From RPQJ01 sp963712815 (GTDB taxonomy: Bacteria > Pseudomonadota > Gammaproteobacteria > Steroidobacterales > Steroidobacteraceae): 64,000 nt of DNA. The DNA lies in NCBI GenBank assembly GCA_963712815.1, contig CAVQJL010000008.1:186001-250000 (forward strand), read 5' to 3'. Made by a program: the position numbers and the translations under genes. The notes under the pieces are model-generated. The model made no database searches. It saw nothing but the letters and a program-made list of their open reading frames with translations, and was not told the origin of the DNA. Below, piece by piece: positions 25,651 to 36,900 of the stretch; within the stretch, counting starts at the first letter, position 1, and each line of letters starts with the position of its first letter.

Positions 25651-26466
25651 TCATTCCCTCGTCCCGATGCCCTTCTCCAGCAGCCAGACGCAGGCGACGA
25701 ACAGCGCCACGGCGGCCACCACCATGATGCCGAAGGACAGGCCGAGGCCCACGTCGGAGTGCCCGAGGAATCCGTAGCGGAACGCGTTGACCATGTAGAG
25801 GATCGGGTTGGCGCGCGAGGCGATGTTGCGCCCAGTCGGGCAGCATCGCGATCGAGTAGAACACGCCGCCGAGGTAGGTCATCGGCGTCAGGATGAAGGT
25901 CGGCACGAAGCGTGATCTGGTCGAAGTTCTTCGCGAACACCGCGTTGATGAACCCGAGCAGCGAGAAGACCACCGCCGTGAGCAGCACCGCGCCGATCAC
26001 GACCGAACAGGTGCTCGACGTGCAGTCGCGTGAAGAACAGCGCGATCAGCATCACGACCAGGCCGACGAGCAGCCCTCGCAGCAGGCCGCCCGCGACGTA
26101 GCCCAGCACGATCAGCCAGTTCGGCAGCGGCGCGACCAGCAGTTCCTCGATGTGGCGGCCGAACTTCGCGCCGAAGAACGACGACACGACGTTGCCGTAG
26201 CTGTTGGTGATCACCGACATCATGATCAGGCCGGGCGCGATGTACTGCATGTAGCTCACGCCGCCCATCTCGCCGATGCGCCGGCCGATCAGGCTGCCGA
26301 AGATGATGAAGTACAGCGTCGCGGTGATCACGGGCGGCACGATCGTCTGGCCCCAGATGCGCAGGATGCGGCTGAACTCGCGGATGACGATGGTGCGGAA
26401 GCCCACCCAGCGGTGGCCGCCGCGCGACGCCGTCGCGAAGTGTGTTGCAGGCTCGTCGCGGCTCAT
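25651..26466 (-). CDS. ABC-2 type permease (YadH-like), three 1-base insertions
   Basis: The membrane subunit begins MSRDEPATHF, then has IVIREFSRILRIWGQTIVPPVITATLYFIIFG, the entry of ABC-2 permeases, followed by six predicted spans. The family motif ILTPMTYLGGVFYSIAMLP is present near residue 190. Extra bases near 26010, 25905 and 25830 shift the frame; correction gives about 270 residues ending WLLEKGIGTRE. The ATG overlaps the ATPase gene's true stop (ATGA). It resembles E. coli YadH, a transporter with no assigned substrate. Confidence 0.82.
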
Positions 26467-27413
26467 GCGGCTGCCGCCGGCTTCACGAGCCCGGTCTCCG
26501 CGTCGCGCCCCTCGACCAGCCTCATGAACAGTTCCTCGAGCCGGTTCGCCTTGTTGCGCATGCTGACGACCTCGATGCCGCGCGCGGACAGCGCGGCGAA
26601 GATCTCGTTCAGGTTCTGCTACTTGGTGACCTCGACCTCGATCGAGCCGTCCACGGCGAGCTTGACCGCGTAGCCGGGCAGCTCGGGCACGGTCGCGACC
26701 GGCTGGCGCAGGTTCAGCACGAACACCTCGCTGTGAAGCTTGCGCAGCACCGTCGCCATGCGGTCGTGCTCGATGATGCGGCCCTCGTCGATGATCGCGA
26801 TGTGGCGACAGAGGCTCTCGGCTTCCTCGAGGTAGTGGGTCGTGAGGATGATGGTCGTGCCGTCCTCGTTGAGCTGCCGCAGGAACTCCCACATCGAGCG
26901 GCGGACCTCGATGTCGACGCCGGCCGTGGGCTCGTCGAGGATCAGCAGGCGCGGCTCGTGGATCAGCGCACGCGCGATCATCAGGCGCCGCTTCATGCCG
27001 CCCGAGAGCGAGCGCGAGACCGCGTCGCGCTTTTCCCAGAGCTGCAGCTTGTGGAGCCACCGCTCCATGCGCTCGCGCGCGACCCGGCGCGGGATGCCGT
27101 AGAAGCCGGCCTGGTTGAGCAGGATCGTCGAGACCTTCTCGAACTGGTTGAAGTTGATCTCCTGCGGCACGAGGCCGAGGCAGGCCTTGGCCGCCTCGAG
27201 ATCGGTGTCGGTGTCGTGACCGAACACGAGCACCTGTCCCGAGGTCTTGTTGACCAGCGAGGCGATGATGCCGATGGCCGTGGTCTTGCCGGCGCCGTTC
27301 GGCCCGAGCAGCGCGAAGAAGTCGCCCTGCTCGACGTCGAGGTCGATGCCCTTGAGCGCCTGCACGCCGTTGCGGTAGGTCTTCGCGAGCTGGCGCAGCG
27401 ACAGGGCTTGCAT
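26463..27413 (-). CDS. ABC transporter ATP-binding protein (YadG-like) with an in-frame amber codon
   Basis: The ATPase has Walker A GPNGAGKTTA near residue 38, signature LSGGMKRRLMIARAL, Walker B LLILDEPTAGVD and switch LTTHYLEEAE. Reading stops at a TAG at 26619-26621, but the same frame continues for 51 more codons (QNLNEIFAALSARGIEVVS...) to a TGA at 26463 that overlaps the permease ATG. The extension has the normal C-terminal sequence of YadG/DrrA-type ATPases. A glutamate codon (GAG) changed to TAG is the simplest explanation, either a base error or a real nonsense mutation. Corrected length is 316 residues. Confidence 0.85.
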
Positions 27414-27474
27414 CGGGGGATCGCCGGGCGAAAGGGAGCGAAGCGTAATGCGCCACCCCGGGGCGGCAAGGAAG

Positions 27475-28155
27475 TCAGCGCCGCGGCCGGCGCCTCCCTG
27501 CTCCAGGCGCCACCCCGGGAGCGTCGACGCCGAGCAGGCACACGCCGACGCAATGCGTCCATTGCAGCGCCATCGCCGAGTCGCGCCGTGCCGCCGCCGC
27601 CAGCATCTCCCAGAACCGCAGGTGACCCGGCCACCGCGGGCGTGCGATCCCCGGCTGCGCGGCGGCCGCCGCGAGCTGCGAGGGGGACATTGCAGCGAGC
27701 AGCGACTGGGCCTCGGGCTTGAGGTCGAGCACGACGCTGGCGCCAAGATCGGTCCCGTCCACCAGCCGGCGCGCGAAGAATGCCGCCTGGTGCGCGAAGG
27801 ACATCCAGCGCCCCTGCCAGCCGGTCGCGGTCGCGGCCGTGGCCGCCGGCAGGTCGGCCACGCCGCCCGGAGGTCCCGGCAGCAGCGGGCCGAGGGGCGC
27901 CGGGAGCATCAGCCGGAACAGTGCGAACGGCGCCGCGGCCATCCGTGCCCGGCACGGCCGGTCGATCTCCCGCAGGCGCCGGCGAACGGGGTCGGCCCAG
28001 TCGCAACAGACCTCGGCGGCCGCGTCGGCGGCGAGGCTCAGGTCGAGAAACTGGCTGTTCAGGTCGGCCAGGTCCCGCCTCAGGGTAGGTGGCAAGAGAC
28101 CATGACGGGCCGGAGTCCCGAGGCCTGACCCCGGGTCGGAGGGCAGTGTTGTCAT
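27475..28155 (-). CDS. hypothetical protein divergent from the FlhC-like gene
   Basis: This 226-residue product starts at an ATG (28155) with GGAG eight bases upstream. Its early part, LRRDLADLNSQFLDLSLAADAAAEVCCDWADPVRRRLREID, is helical and hydrophilic; the rest is alanine-rich with a conserved-looking MSFAHQAAFFARRLVDG segment. No signal peptide, membrane span or known domain is recognised. It shares a 108-bp intergenic region carrying two strong palindromes with the FlhC-like regulator, so joint regulation or a functional pairing is likely. Confidence 0.65.
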   Translation of the reverse strand: MTTLPSDPGSGLGTPARHGLLPPTLRRDLADLNSQFLDLSLAADAAAEVCCDWADPVRRRLREIDRPCRARMAAAPFALFRLMLPAPLGPLLPGPPGGVADLPAATAATATGWQGRWMSFAHQAAFFARRLVDGTDLGASVVLDLKPEAQSLLAAMSPSQLAAAAAQPGIARPRWPGHLRFWEMLAAAARRDSAMALQWTHCVGVCLLGVDAPGVAPGAGRRRPRR

Positions 28156-28169
28156 GGCAATTACTCCAC

Positions 28170-28191
28170 ATATGGTCCAAAGCGACCATAT
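28170..28191. promoter_or_regulatory. palindromic operator candidate 1 (TATGGTC-N6-GACCATA)
   Basis: Perfect 8-bp half-sites ATATGGTC and GACCATAT flank six bases. It lies 15 bp upstream of the minus-strand gene's ATG. A second copy is centred exactly 40 bp away, so two dimers would bind roughly the same DNA face. The N6 spacing resembles CRP-family sites, but the half-site is not TGTGA. Confidence 0.7.
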
Positions 28192-28211
28192 TTGGTTATA
28201 GACTGCCAAAG

Positions 28212-28229
28212 ATGGTCCGTTTAGACCAT
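28212..28229. promoter_or_regulatory. palindromic operator candidate 2 (ATGGTC-N6-GACCAT)
   Basis: Six-base perfect half-sites around six bases repeat the core of the palindrome at 28170-28191. It lies 35 bp upstream of the FlhC-like start codon. AT-rich DNA between the two sites (TTTGGTTATAGA) may hold the promoters. Confidence 0.7.
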
Positions 28230-28263
28230 ATATGGCCGGAATGACCAGATTAGGGGAGCAGCC

Positions 28264-28814
28264 ATGCGTATCACTGACTGCCGCTACGACCGGGACCGGC
28301 AGCGACTGGCCGTCGCTTACCGACTCATCTCACACGAGGCGCGGACCCAGACCATCCGGCAGTGCCACGCGGCCTGTCGGGCGACCGGATCCGCAGGCTC
28401 TACCGCGACTACTTCAAGGGACAGGCCGCTCGCCCGGTGAAACGCCGGCGACGGGGCAAGTCGCCTCGCCAGATGGCTTTCTTCTGCCGCCGCCCGGCCC
28501 ACGAGCTGCAGGCCGCCACGCTGTGCGCGCTGCTGCGCCAGTGCGGGTTGCTCGGCCAGCGCGCAGGTGCTCTACCGGCCGGAGCCTCGAGGAAATCGCG
28601 CCGCTTCTGCGACGTGTACGAGACGTTCTGCATCCTCTGCCCTGCCACCGTGATCACGTTCGAGCACGCGTGGTACCTCCTGCAGGTGCTGGCACGACTC
28701 GACGAGTTCGTGCTGGCCCGTTGCCCCGACTGCCAGGCGCTGTGGATCCGCGACACGCTCGACCTGCTGCCCGACAACTGCGCAGCCTGCCGGACCGGTT
28801 CGCCGCCGGACTAG
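28264..28814 (+). CDS. FlhC-like transcriptional regulator, several frameshifts
   Basis: The corrected product reads RQRLAVAYRLISHEARTQTI... then LSGDRIRRLYRDYFKG, matching the N-terminal helices of FlhC. It ends with FEHAWYLLQVLARLDEFVLARCPDCQALW...LLPDNCAAC, containing two Cys-x-x-Cys pairs that would form the FlhC zinc site. FlhC binds DNA with FlhD to activate flagellar class II genes. No flhD or other flagellar gene is visible nearby, so this may be a solitary regulator of something else. Extra bases near 28370 and between 28560 and 28615 disturb the frame; corrected length is about 181 residues. GGGGAG precedes the ATG at 28264. Confidence 0.72.
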
Positions 28815-28908
28815 AAATGGGGGGCGGGCTGGTCTCCAGCCCGGGTCGCCATCCGGGTGCCCGGCGGGGTTGCTAGACTGCGCCCGCTCCGCTCCCGCGA
28901 TCGCCGTC

Positions 28909-29853
28909 TTGCGCTCCCCAAACATCTTTTCGGGACCCTATCTCGACCGCGCGGCGCACCTTCGCAAGGATCCGGCCGCCATCGCAGCCGCGCTCGCCGA
29001 ACCGGGCTCGCTGATCGTCCCGGTCTGGCACTCACGCAGCCTCGTGCGTCGCGGCGGACCCGGGCTGCACCGCGGACTTCGTCGAGACCACCCACGAGAT
29101 CCGCCAGGCGCTTGCCGGACGGCGAGCTCGTGCTGCTCGGCCGGTTCCGTGGCCACGTCTGCTTCGCCGCTGAGCTGGCCGGGGAACCGCCGCCCGCCCT
29201 GCCGCGGACGCGACGTTTCGAGGACCTGCGCGTCGCCGGCGGCCAGCTGCCGGACGACGAGGCGGGCCTGCTCGCGTACGCGCGGGCCATGATGCTCTGG
29301 CGACAGCGGCACCGTTACTGCGGCAGTTGCGGCGCCCCGGCGCACAGCGAGAGCGCCGGTCACGTCATGAGCTGCACGGCAACCGGCTGCGGCGCCGAGC
29401 ACTTCCCGCGCCTCGACCCGGCCATCATCGTGCTGGTCACCGACGGCGAACGGGCCCTGCTCGGCAGGCAGGCCTCCTGGCCGGCGGGCCGTACTCGACG
29501 ATCGCCGGCTTCGTCGAGCCGGGCGAGAGCCTCGAGGATGCGGTCGTGCGCGAGGTCTCGAGGAGACCGGCGTTGCGATTACGCGACGCGCGCTATCACT
29601 CGTCGCAGCCCTGGCCGTTCCCTTCCTCGCTGATGGTCGGCTTCACGGCACGGGCCGCGCCGGACGCGGTGCCGCGCGCCGACGAGGAACTCGAGGACGT
29701 ACGCTGGTTCAGCCGCGACGACGTCGCGGCAGGGACCCCACGCCTGCCGCCGCCGCAGTCGGTCTCGTTCCGCCTCATCGAGGACTGGTACGACGCCGGC
29801 TCGTCGCTGCCGCTGCGCCGGACTCCCGGCGTTGCCTGTGGGGTCCGCGCTGA
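28909..29853 (+). CDS. nudC: NADH pyrophosphatase NudC, frameshifted
   Basis: NudC hydrolyses NAD(H) to NMN(H) and AMP and can remove NAD caps from RNA. The text includes NIFSGPYLDRAAHLRKD at the start, the zinc ribbon YCGSCGAP...CTATGCG, PRLDPAIIVLV, the Nudix box (GFVEPGESLEDAVVREV, then E-E-T-G) and the NudC-specific SQPWPFPSSLM. Extra bases near 29075, 29115, 29490 and 29565 split it into frames. The start is uncertain: TTG at 28909 is used because the conserved N-terminus begins there. The stop at 29851-29853 assumes one more extra base shortly before. Confidence 0.82.
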
Positions 29854-29872
29854 GCCGCCCGGAACCGAGCGC

Positions 29873-30648
29873 GTGAGCCTCGAGATTTTCGTTCGTGCTC
29901 GTCGCGGCGTTCGGCGCCGGCGTGATCGACGCGATGGCGGGCGGCGGCGGACTGATCCAGTTGCCGGCGCTGTTCGCAGCGTATCCGGCGACGCCGCACC
30001 CGACGCTGCTCGGGACCGGCAAGCTGGCGGGTTTCGCGGGAACCAGCAGCGCCCTCTTCCGCTACCTGCGCCACGTGTCGGCTCGACTGGCGACTGGTGC
30101 TGCCGGCCGCCGTCGCCGCCTTCCTCGCCGCACTCGTGGGCGCGTGGATCGCCACGCGCATCGCGCCGGACCGGTTCCGCACGCTGGTACCGCTGCTGCT
30201 CACGCTCGTGCTCGCTTACACGCTGCTGCACCGTGACTTCGGGCTCGAGCATCGCCCGCGCGGAGCTGGGCCGGGCCGGTCGCGCAGTCGGCGCTGCCGG
30301 CGCGGGCGTGATCGGCCTCTACGACGGCTTCTTCGGGCCCGGCACCGGCAGTTTCCTCATGTTCCTGTTCGTGCGCGGCTTCGGCCTCGACTTCCTGCAC
30401 GCCTCGGCGTCCGCCAAGGTCGTCAATGCGGCCGCGAACGCGGCCGCGATCCTGCTCTTCGGCCTGACCGGCGAGCTGCTGTGGCTGCTCGGGCTCGCGA
30501 TGGCGGCCTGCAACGTCATCGGGGCGCAGTTCGGCAGCCACCTCGCGATCCGCCACGGCAGCGGCTTCGTGCGCCTGCGTGTTCCTGCGTCGTCGTCGGC
30601 GCGTTGATCGCGAAGACGGCCTCGGACGCGCTCGGGATCGGGACGTGA
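29873..30648 (+). CDS. TSUP (TauE/SafE, DUF81) family permease, about five insertions
   Basis: The hydrophobic protein shows the TSUP repeat: AAFGAGVIDAMAGGGGLIQLPALF with GTGKLAGFAGTSSALFRY in the first half, and GLYDGFFGPGTGSFLMFLFVR with ASASAKVVNAAANAAAILLF in the second. Such permeases export or import sulfur-containing or C2 anions. Extra bases near 29890, 30080, 30245 and 30575-30590 shift the frame; correction gives about 256 residues, seven to eight spans. The start is a GTG at 29873, 20 bp after nudC. Confidence 0.78.
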
Positions 30649-30719
30649 TTGTCGACCCGGTTCGGATCCGTCACGATTCCGGCCGCGGCCGGCCCGCCGC
30701 CTCCGACAACGGACTTCGC

Positions 30720-31320
30720 ATGGACCTGTCGTTCGAATCGCTGATCGGCGTCGCACTCGGCATCGGCCTCGCCGCCGCGACCGGCTTCCGTATCTTCGTG
30801 CCGTTGCTGATCGCGGGGCTGGCGGCGCGCTTCGGCTACCTGCCGCTGGGCGAGGGCTTCCAGTGGCTCGCGAGCACGCCGGCATTGCTCACGCTCGGCT
30901 CGGCAGCAGTCTTCGAGACGCTGGCCTACTACATACCGGGCGTGGATCACCTGCTCGACGTGCTGGCGAGTCCCGCCACGCTTGCCGCGGGTGTGGTCGC
31001 GAGCGCGGCTGTGATGGTCGACATTCCGCCGGCCGTGATGTGGCCGGTCGCCGTCATCGCCGGCGGCGGCGCCGCCGGGCTTACCAAGGGCAGCACCGCG
31101 CTGCTGCGGGCCAAGTCCGGGGCGATGACCGGCGGGCTCGCCAATCCAGTGGTCTCGACGGTCGAAACGGTGGGCGCCACGGGCCTCGCCGTGTTGGCAA
31201 TCGTCCTGCCGTTCCTCACGCTGGCGGCGCTCGTCGCGCTGCTCTACTGGGCGACCCGCAAGGCCGGGCGCGTGCTGTTCGGTCGGCGCCGGCCGCCGTC
31301 GCGCGCCGGGCGGGGAGTGA
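30720..31320 (+). CDS. DUF4126 membrane protein
   Basis: MDLSFESLIGVALGIGLAAATGFRIFVPLL is the characteristic entry of DUF4126 proteins. Several membrane spans follow, with a Gly/Ala-rich centre (VAVIAGGGAAGLTKGSTALLRAKSG) and a final span ending LLYWATRKAGRVLFGRRR. The uninterrupted frame runs on into the next gene to 31484, which is unlikely; one extra base near 31290-31315 would bring the TGA at 31318 into frame and give about 199 residues. Function unknown. Confidence 0.75.
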
Positions 31321-31344
31321 GCACCCGCACCGTACAATGCGGCC

Positions 31345-32123
31345 ATGTGCCTGCTCGTCTTCGCCTGGCTCTCGCATCCCCGCTATCGCCTCGTCGTGGC
31401 CGGGAATCGCGACGAATTTCACGACCGGCCGGCGGCGCCGCTCGGCTGGTGGACGGACGTGCCGGGGATTCTCGCCGGGCGTGACCTGCGCGCGGGCGGT
31501 ACGTGGATGGGCCTGTCGCGCTCGGGCCGCTTCGGGGTCGTGACCAACTTCCGCAACGTCGAGGCAGCGGCGCCGAAGGGCTCGCCGTCGCGCGGCGAGC
31601 TCGTGCCGCGCTTTCTCGGCGACGGCGGCGCCCCCGGCCGCTTCGTCGAGAACCTGCACGACGAAGCGGCCAGGTTCGCGGGCTTCAGCCTGCTGGTGGG
31701 CAGTCCGTCCACGCTGCACTACTACTCGAACGTCATGGACGAGAGCGCTCGCGCGAGCTGCTTCCGGGCATCTACGGGCTCAGCAACCACCGGCTCGACG
31801 AGCCCTGGCCGAAGCTCACGCGCACGCGGACGCGCTTTGCAGCGGCACTCGCGCAGGACGATCCCGCGCCCGCGGACCTGCTCGACCTGCTCGCCGACAG
31901 CGAGCCGGCCGGCCCGGACACCAGCGCTGTGAGCGGACTCCCGGAGGAACTCGAAAGCGCGCTGTCGGCGCCGTTCGTGCGGCACGAACGCTACGGTACG
32001 CGCTGCTCCACGCTCGTGCGGGTCGAGCACGGCGGCCGCACGATCGTGCACGAACGGCGCTTCGATGCCCGCGGCGCGCAAAGCGGCTCGAGTCGGTTCG
32101 AATTCCAGACCGAGGCTCGATGA
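31345..32123 (+). CDS. NRDE/TANGO2-family protein, frameshifted
   Basis: The start MCLLVFAWLSHPRYRLVVAGNRDEFHDRPA contains the NRDE motif that names the family, with Cys2 positioned as an N-terminal-nucleophile-like residue. GILAGRDLRAGGTWMGLSRSGRFGVVTNFRN and LPGIYGLSNHRLDEPWPKL are also typical. The frame shifts near 31745, where two extra bases can be placed; correction gives 258 residues. TANGO2 relatives are linked to heme/acyl-lipid trafficking, but the bacterial role is unclear. The stop overlaps the tamA start (ATGATG). Confidence 0.82.
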
Positions 32124-33944
32124 TGCGACGCACCGGTGCGCGGGCCGATGGCCGCGACCGTTCGCGGTTCGCGGCCATTCTCGCTGTCGCGCTCGGCCCG
32201 GTCCTGCTGGCCGTCGGGTGCGGCACGGCCGGCGCCGCCGACGCGGGGCGCATCATCATCGAGGTGGACGGTGTCGAGCGCGAGGTCGCGGACAATATCC
32301 GCGCCTTCCTGACGCTGACCCGCTACCTGGATCGCGACGACGTCACCGACGCGCAGGTGCGCCGGCTCGCAGACCGTGCGGTGGACGAGGCCGCCGACGC
32401 GATGCGGCCTTTCGGCTACTACGAGCCGGTCATCCGGAGCCGGACCAGCCGCGACGACACGCGGTGGATCGTGCGCCTGCGCGTCAAGCCGGGCGAGCCG
32501 GTGATGATGGAATCGGTGGACGTGCGCATCACCGGGCCCGGCGCCGGCGAGCCGGCACTGCTCGCCATCGCCGCCTCGAGCGCCCTGCAGCCCGGCAGCC
32601 GCCTCGACCACCCGGCCTACGACCGACTTCGCAACGACCTGCTGCGGGTCGCGCGCGACATCGGCTTCCTCGACGCGGAGCTGACCCGTCGCGAGCTGAT
32701 GGTGAACCCGCCTGGCGCGCGCGGCGTGCGGCGCTACCTCGAGCTCGAGACCGGCGGGCGTTACCTGTTCGGCGCGGTGTCGATCGAGCAGGACGTGATC
32801 GACGCGGAACTGCTGCAACGCTTCGTCCGCTTCGAGACCGGGCAGGTGTTCTCCACCACGCGCATGCGCAACACCCAGTTCGCGCTGCAGGACAGCAACT
32901 ATTTCTCGACCGTGACGATCACGCCGGGCGAGCGCGACCCCGAGACGCTGACCGTGCCGGTGACCATCCGCGCCGACCCCAACAAGCGGCACCGCTACTC
33001 GATCAGCGCCGGCTACGGCACCGACACGGAGATTCGCGGCCGCTTCGCCTGGGACAATCGCCGCGTCAACGACCGGGGGCATCGCCTGCGCTTCGAGGCG
33101 ACGGGTTCCGCCGTGCTGCACCGAGATCATCGCCCGCTACGTCATCCCGGTCGGCGACCCGGCGCTCGAGAAGCTGGAGTTCAGCGCCGGCCACATCGAC
33201 GAGGAACTCGGCGACCTCGACAGCCGGCGCACCGAGCTCACGGGCGGCCTGACGCAGGCGATGGGCCAGTGGCAGCGCGTGCTGTTCCTGATGCTCAACC
33301 AGGAGCGCACCGGCTTCGCGGACGGCAGCTCGCGCGACGACCTGCTGCTGATCCCCGGCATCAGCTACGCGAGCATGCCTCCCAACTTCCTCACCGGCTG
33401 GGTGCGCGACGCCGCGTACTACTTCGAGCTGACAGGCAGTCCCGAGACGCTCGGCTCGGACGCGTCCTACCTGCGCTTCTACACGCGCGCGGAACGCGTC
33501 TGGCCGGTCTCGGGCCCGTGGTACCTGCGGCTGCGCGGCGAGTTCGGCACGAGCTGGGTCAACGACTTCTCGGAGCTGCCGGCCTCGCAGCGCTTCTTCG
33601 CCGGCGGCGACCGCAGTGTGCGCGGCTTCGCGCTCGACGAGCTGAGTCCGGTCGTCGAGACCGTTTCCGACACCGGCGAGGTCACGCGCCAGTCGATCGG
33701 CGGCGAGCACAAGGTCGTCGGCTCCATCGAGATCGAGCGCGATTTTCCTTACAACCTCCGCGGCGCGGTCTTCGTCGACGCCGGCAACGCCTTCAGCGAC
33801 TGGAACACGCCGCTCGAGTACTCCGTCGGCGTCGGCCTGCGCTGGCGCCTGCCCATGCTGCTGATCGGGGTGGACGTCGCGCAGGCGCTGTCGGAGTCCG
33901 GCAAGAGCCCGCGCCTGCACCTCAACATCACACAGGTGCTCTGA
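32120..33944 (+). CDS. tamA: translocation and assembly module subunit TamA (one insertion)
   Basis: TamA is a BamA-like outer-membrane beta-barrel that works with inner-membrane-anchored TamB. A signal region (LAVALGPVLLAVGCGTAGAADA) precedes three POTRA-like repeats (to about residue 280, including DPNKRHRYSISAGYGTDTEIRGRFAWDNRRVN at the barrel entry) and a 16-strand barrel ending in LHLNITQVL. The barrel has the conserved RFFAGGDRSVRGF, the VRGF motif of lid loop L6. An extra C near 33121 breaks the frame; correction gives 607 residues. Its stop overlaps tamB by one base. Confidence 0.9.
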
Positions 33945-36900
33945 TGCGCTGGCGCTGGATCGTCCTCATCGCCGCGCTCGTCCTGCTGGTGGCCGTGCCC
34001 GGTCGTGGCCGCGTATCGGGTGCTGAACAGCCAGGCCGGCCTCGAGCTGGCGCTCGCGCAGTTGCAGCGCCTGGAGAGCATCCGCATCGAGGCGACCGGC
34101 GCAAGCGGCACGCTGGCAGGGCCACTGCGGGTGGAGCGCCTGGTCATCGAGCACGAAGCCGTGCGCATCGAGGCCTTCGATCTGCGGCTGCAGGCGCGCA
34201 CGCGCGCACTCCTGCACGGCACGGTCCGGATCGACCAGCTCGCAGCCGCGCGGATCGAGGTCGTGCTGAAGCGCCGCGAGCCCCGGCCGCCGAGCGAGCT
34301 GCACTTCCTGCCGAGGTTCCTCCAGGTTTCGGCACCTGAAGTGCGGCTCGGCGACATCGGCCTCACCCTGCTCGACGGTCAGCGCGTCGAGGTCGCCTCG
34401 CTGCAGGCCGCGCTCGCCATGACGCGCTGGCGCATCGACCTCACGGACCTGGTGGCCGACGACCCGGCGGGCCACGTCGAAGGCAGCCTGCGGCTGAACG
34501 CGTGGCAACCGCTCGGCCTGCGGGCGGCGCTGAACGGGCACTGGCGCCTGCCCGACGAACGCATCTATCGGTTCGCGGCCGCGGCGCGCGGCAATCTCGG
34601 CCGGCTCGGCACCACGGTCACGCTCGCAGAGCCCGCGAACGTCTCGTTCATCGGCAACCTGCTGACGCTCGACGATGACCCACGGGCCGTGGGTACGCTG
34701 CGCGTCACCGACTTCGACGGCTCGCCGTGGATCGAGCCGGGCACGTGGCCGATCGTGAGCGGTTCGGTCGCCGTCGACGCCCGCCGTGATGCATTCGGCC
34801 TGGACGGCACGATCGTCTCGACGGTGTTCGGCGAGGGCCCGCTGCGCGTGCAGGGAGCAGGCCGGTGGCACGACTCGACGCTCGAGCTCGCGTCGGTCGA
34901 GGCGTGGCTGCCGCGCTCCGGCGCGACCGCGAGCGTGGCCGGAAGCATCCGGTTCGGCGAGCCGGATCCAGTGCTCGCCCTCGCCGGCGAGTGGGGCAAC
35001 CTGCGCTGGCCGCTCGAGGGCGACGTCGCGGTCGAGAGCCCGCTCGGGAGTTTCACGCTGCAGGGCGGGCTGCCCTACGCCTTCGAAGTGCAGGCCGTGA
35101 CCCAGGCTCCGGACCTGCCCGACGCAGACTTCACGGCCGCGGGCGCGATCGACCGCGGGCAACTGCTGCTCGAGCGCTTCGACGGTCGCCTGATGGACGG
35201 GCGCTTGCGCGGCTCGGGCCGGCTCGCCTGGAACGGCGCCCAGCGCTGGAGCGCGCGGCTCGATGGCGAGCGGCTCGACATCGCGACCGTGCGGCCGGAC
35301 CTGCCGGGGCGCGTCACGTTCGCCGCCGCCGTCGAGGGCAGCGGCTTCAGTCCCGAGGCGCCGTGGACCCTTCGGCTCGCGTCACTGTCAGGCACCGTGA
35401 AGGGACGCGCGCTCACCGGCCGCGGCGAAGTGAGGCATCGCGCCGGCACCTACGAGCTGCGCGGCATTCGCGTCGCGAACGGTCCGTCGCACGTCGAACT
35501 CAATGGCCGCTGGGGGCCGAGCATCGACCTGCGCTGGGACGCCGACCTGCGCTCACTTGCGCTGCTGCACCCCGATCTCGACGGCGAACTCGTCACCTCC
35601 GGACATGCACGCGGCAGCCCCGGCCGCCCCGAGGCTACCGGCGAGGCCCGCGTGCGCAGCCTGCACTACGACGGCATCACCGTGCAGTCGATCGAGGCCG
35701 GGGTCGACCTCGACCTCAGCGACCGTCGCGAGTCGCACCTGGACCTGCGGGCGAGCGGCATCGACCTCGGCGCGATCGCGCTCGATTCCGCAACCCTCGC
35801 GGCCCGCGGCCGGACCCGGGAGCATGCGTTCGACCTGCGCTTCGCCTCGCCCGGCGACCCCGAGCAGGACATCCCCGGGTTCAAGGCCCGGCTCGCGGCC
35901 GACGGCGACTACGAGGCAGCGGGTCGCGGCTGGCATGGGACGCTGCGGGAGACCTCGATCGTATTTCCCGACGACAGCGCGAGCCTGCTGCAGCCCGCGG
36001 CGCTCGAGGCGGGACCATCGGGCATCCGCGCGGCGCCGATCTGCATCGCGACCGGCGAGGCGCGCCTGTGCGTCGAGGGCGAGTGGCGCACAGACCCTGC
36101 CTCCTGGCGCGTGCTCTATAGCGCACAGGACTGGCCGCTGCAGCGGCTCCTGCACTCGCTGCTCGGCTGGCGCGATTTCGACGGCCGATTGCAGGCGAGC
36201 GGCTGGGCCGCCCAGGAACCGGGCCAGGCCTGGACCGGCGGCACGACGCTCGTGCTCGACGAGCCGACGCTCGAAATCCCCCGCAACCAGTTCCGCACCG
36301 ACCGCGTGTCGCTTGGAGCTGCGCGGCTGGACGTATATGCCGAACCCGACGCGATCCGCGCGACGCTCGCGGTCAGCGTGGCCGACAGCACCCGTCTGGA
36401 CGGCACGCTGACGGCGCTGCGCGAGCCCGGGCGCGAGCTGCTCGACCTGCCGCTCCGCGGCGAGGTGCGCGGCGAGTCCTCGGCGATCACCGCCATGCCC
36501 CTGTTCGTACCGGAGATCGATCGCTCGGGCGGGGAGCTCGACGCTCGCGTGTCGGTCTCCGGCACGCTCGGCAGTCCGCTGTTCGACGGCGAGTTTCACG
36601 TCCGCGACGGCCGCTTCGACCTCTATCGAACCAACCTGCAGCTCTCGAAAGTCACCCTCGACGGCCGCTTCGTCGGTGATCAACTCGTGTTCGACGGCAG
36701 CGGCTCGACCGCGCGCGGCGACCTGCAGCTGGAAGGTCGCTTCACCTGGCCCGACAACGTGATGACCGGCACGATGCGGCTGCGTGGAGAGAACCTGCAG
36801 GTAGCGGACACGCCCGATTTCCGCATCGTCGCCTCGCCCGACCTCGTCTTCACCGCCGGCCGCGGCGGCTTCGACGTCGACGGCGAGGTGCAGATTCCGA

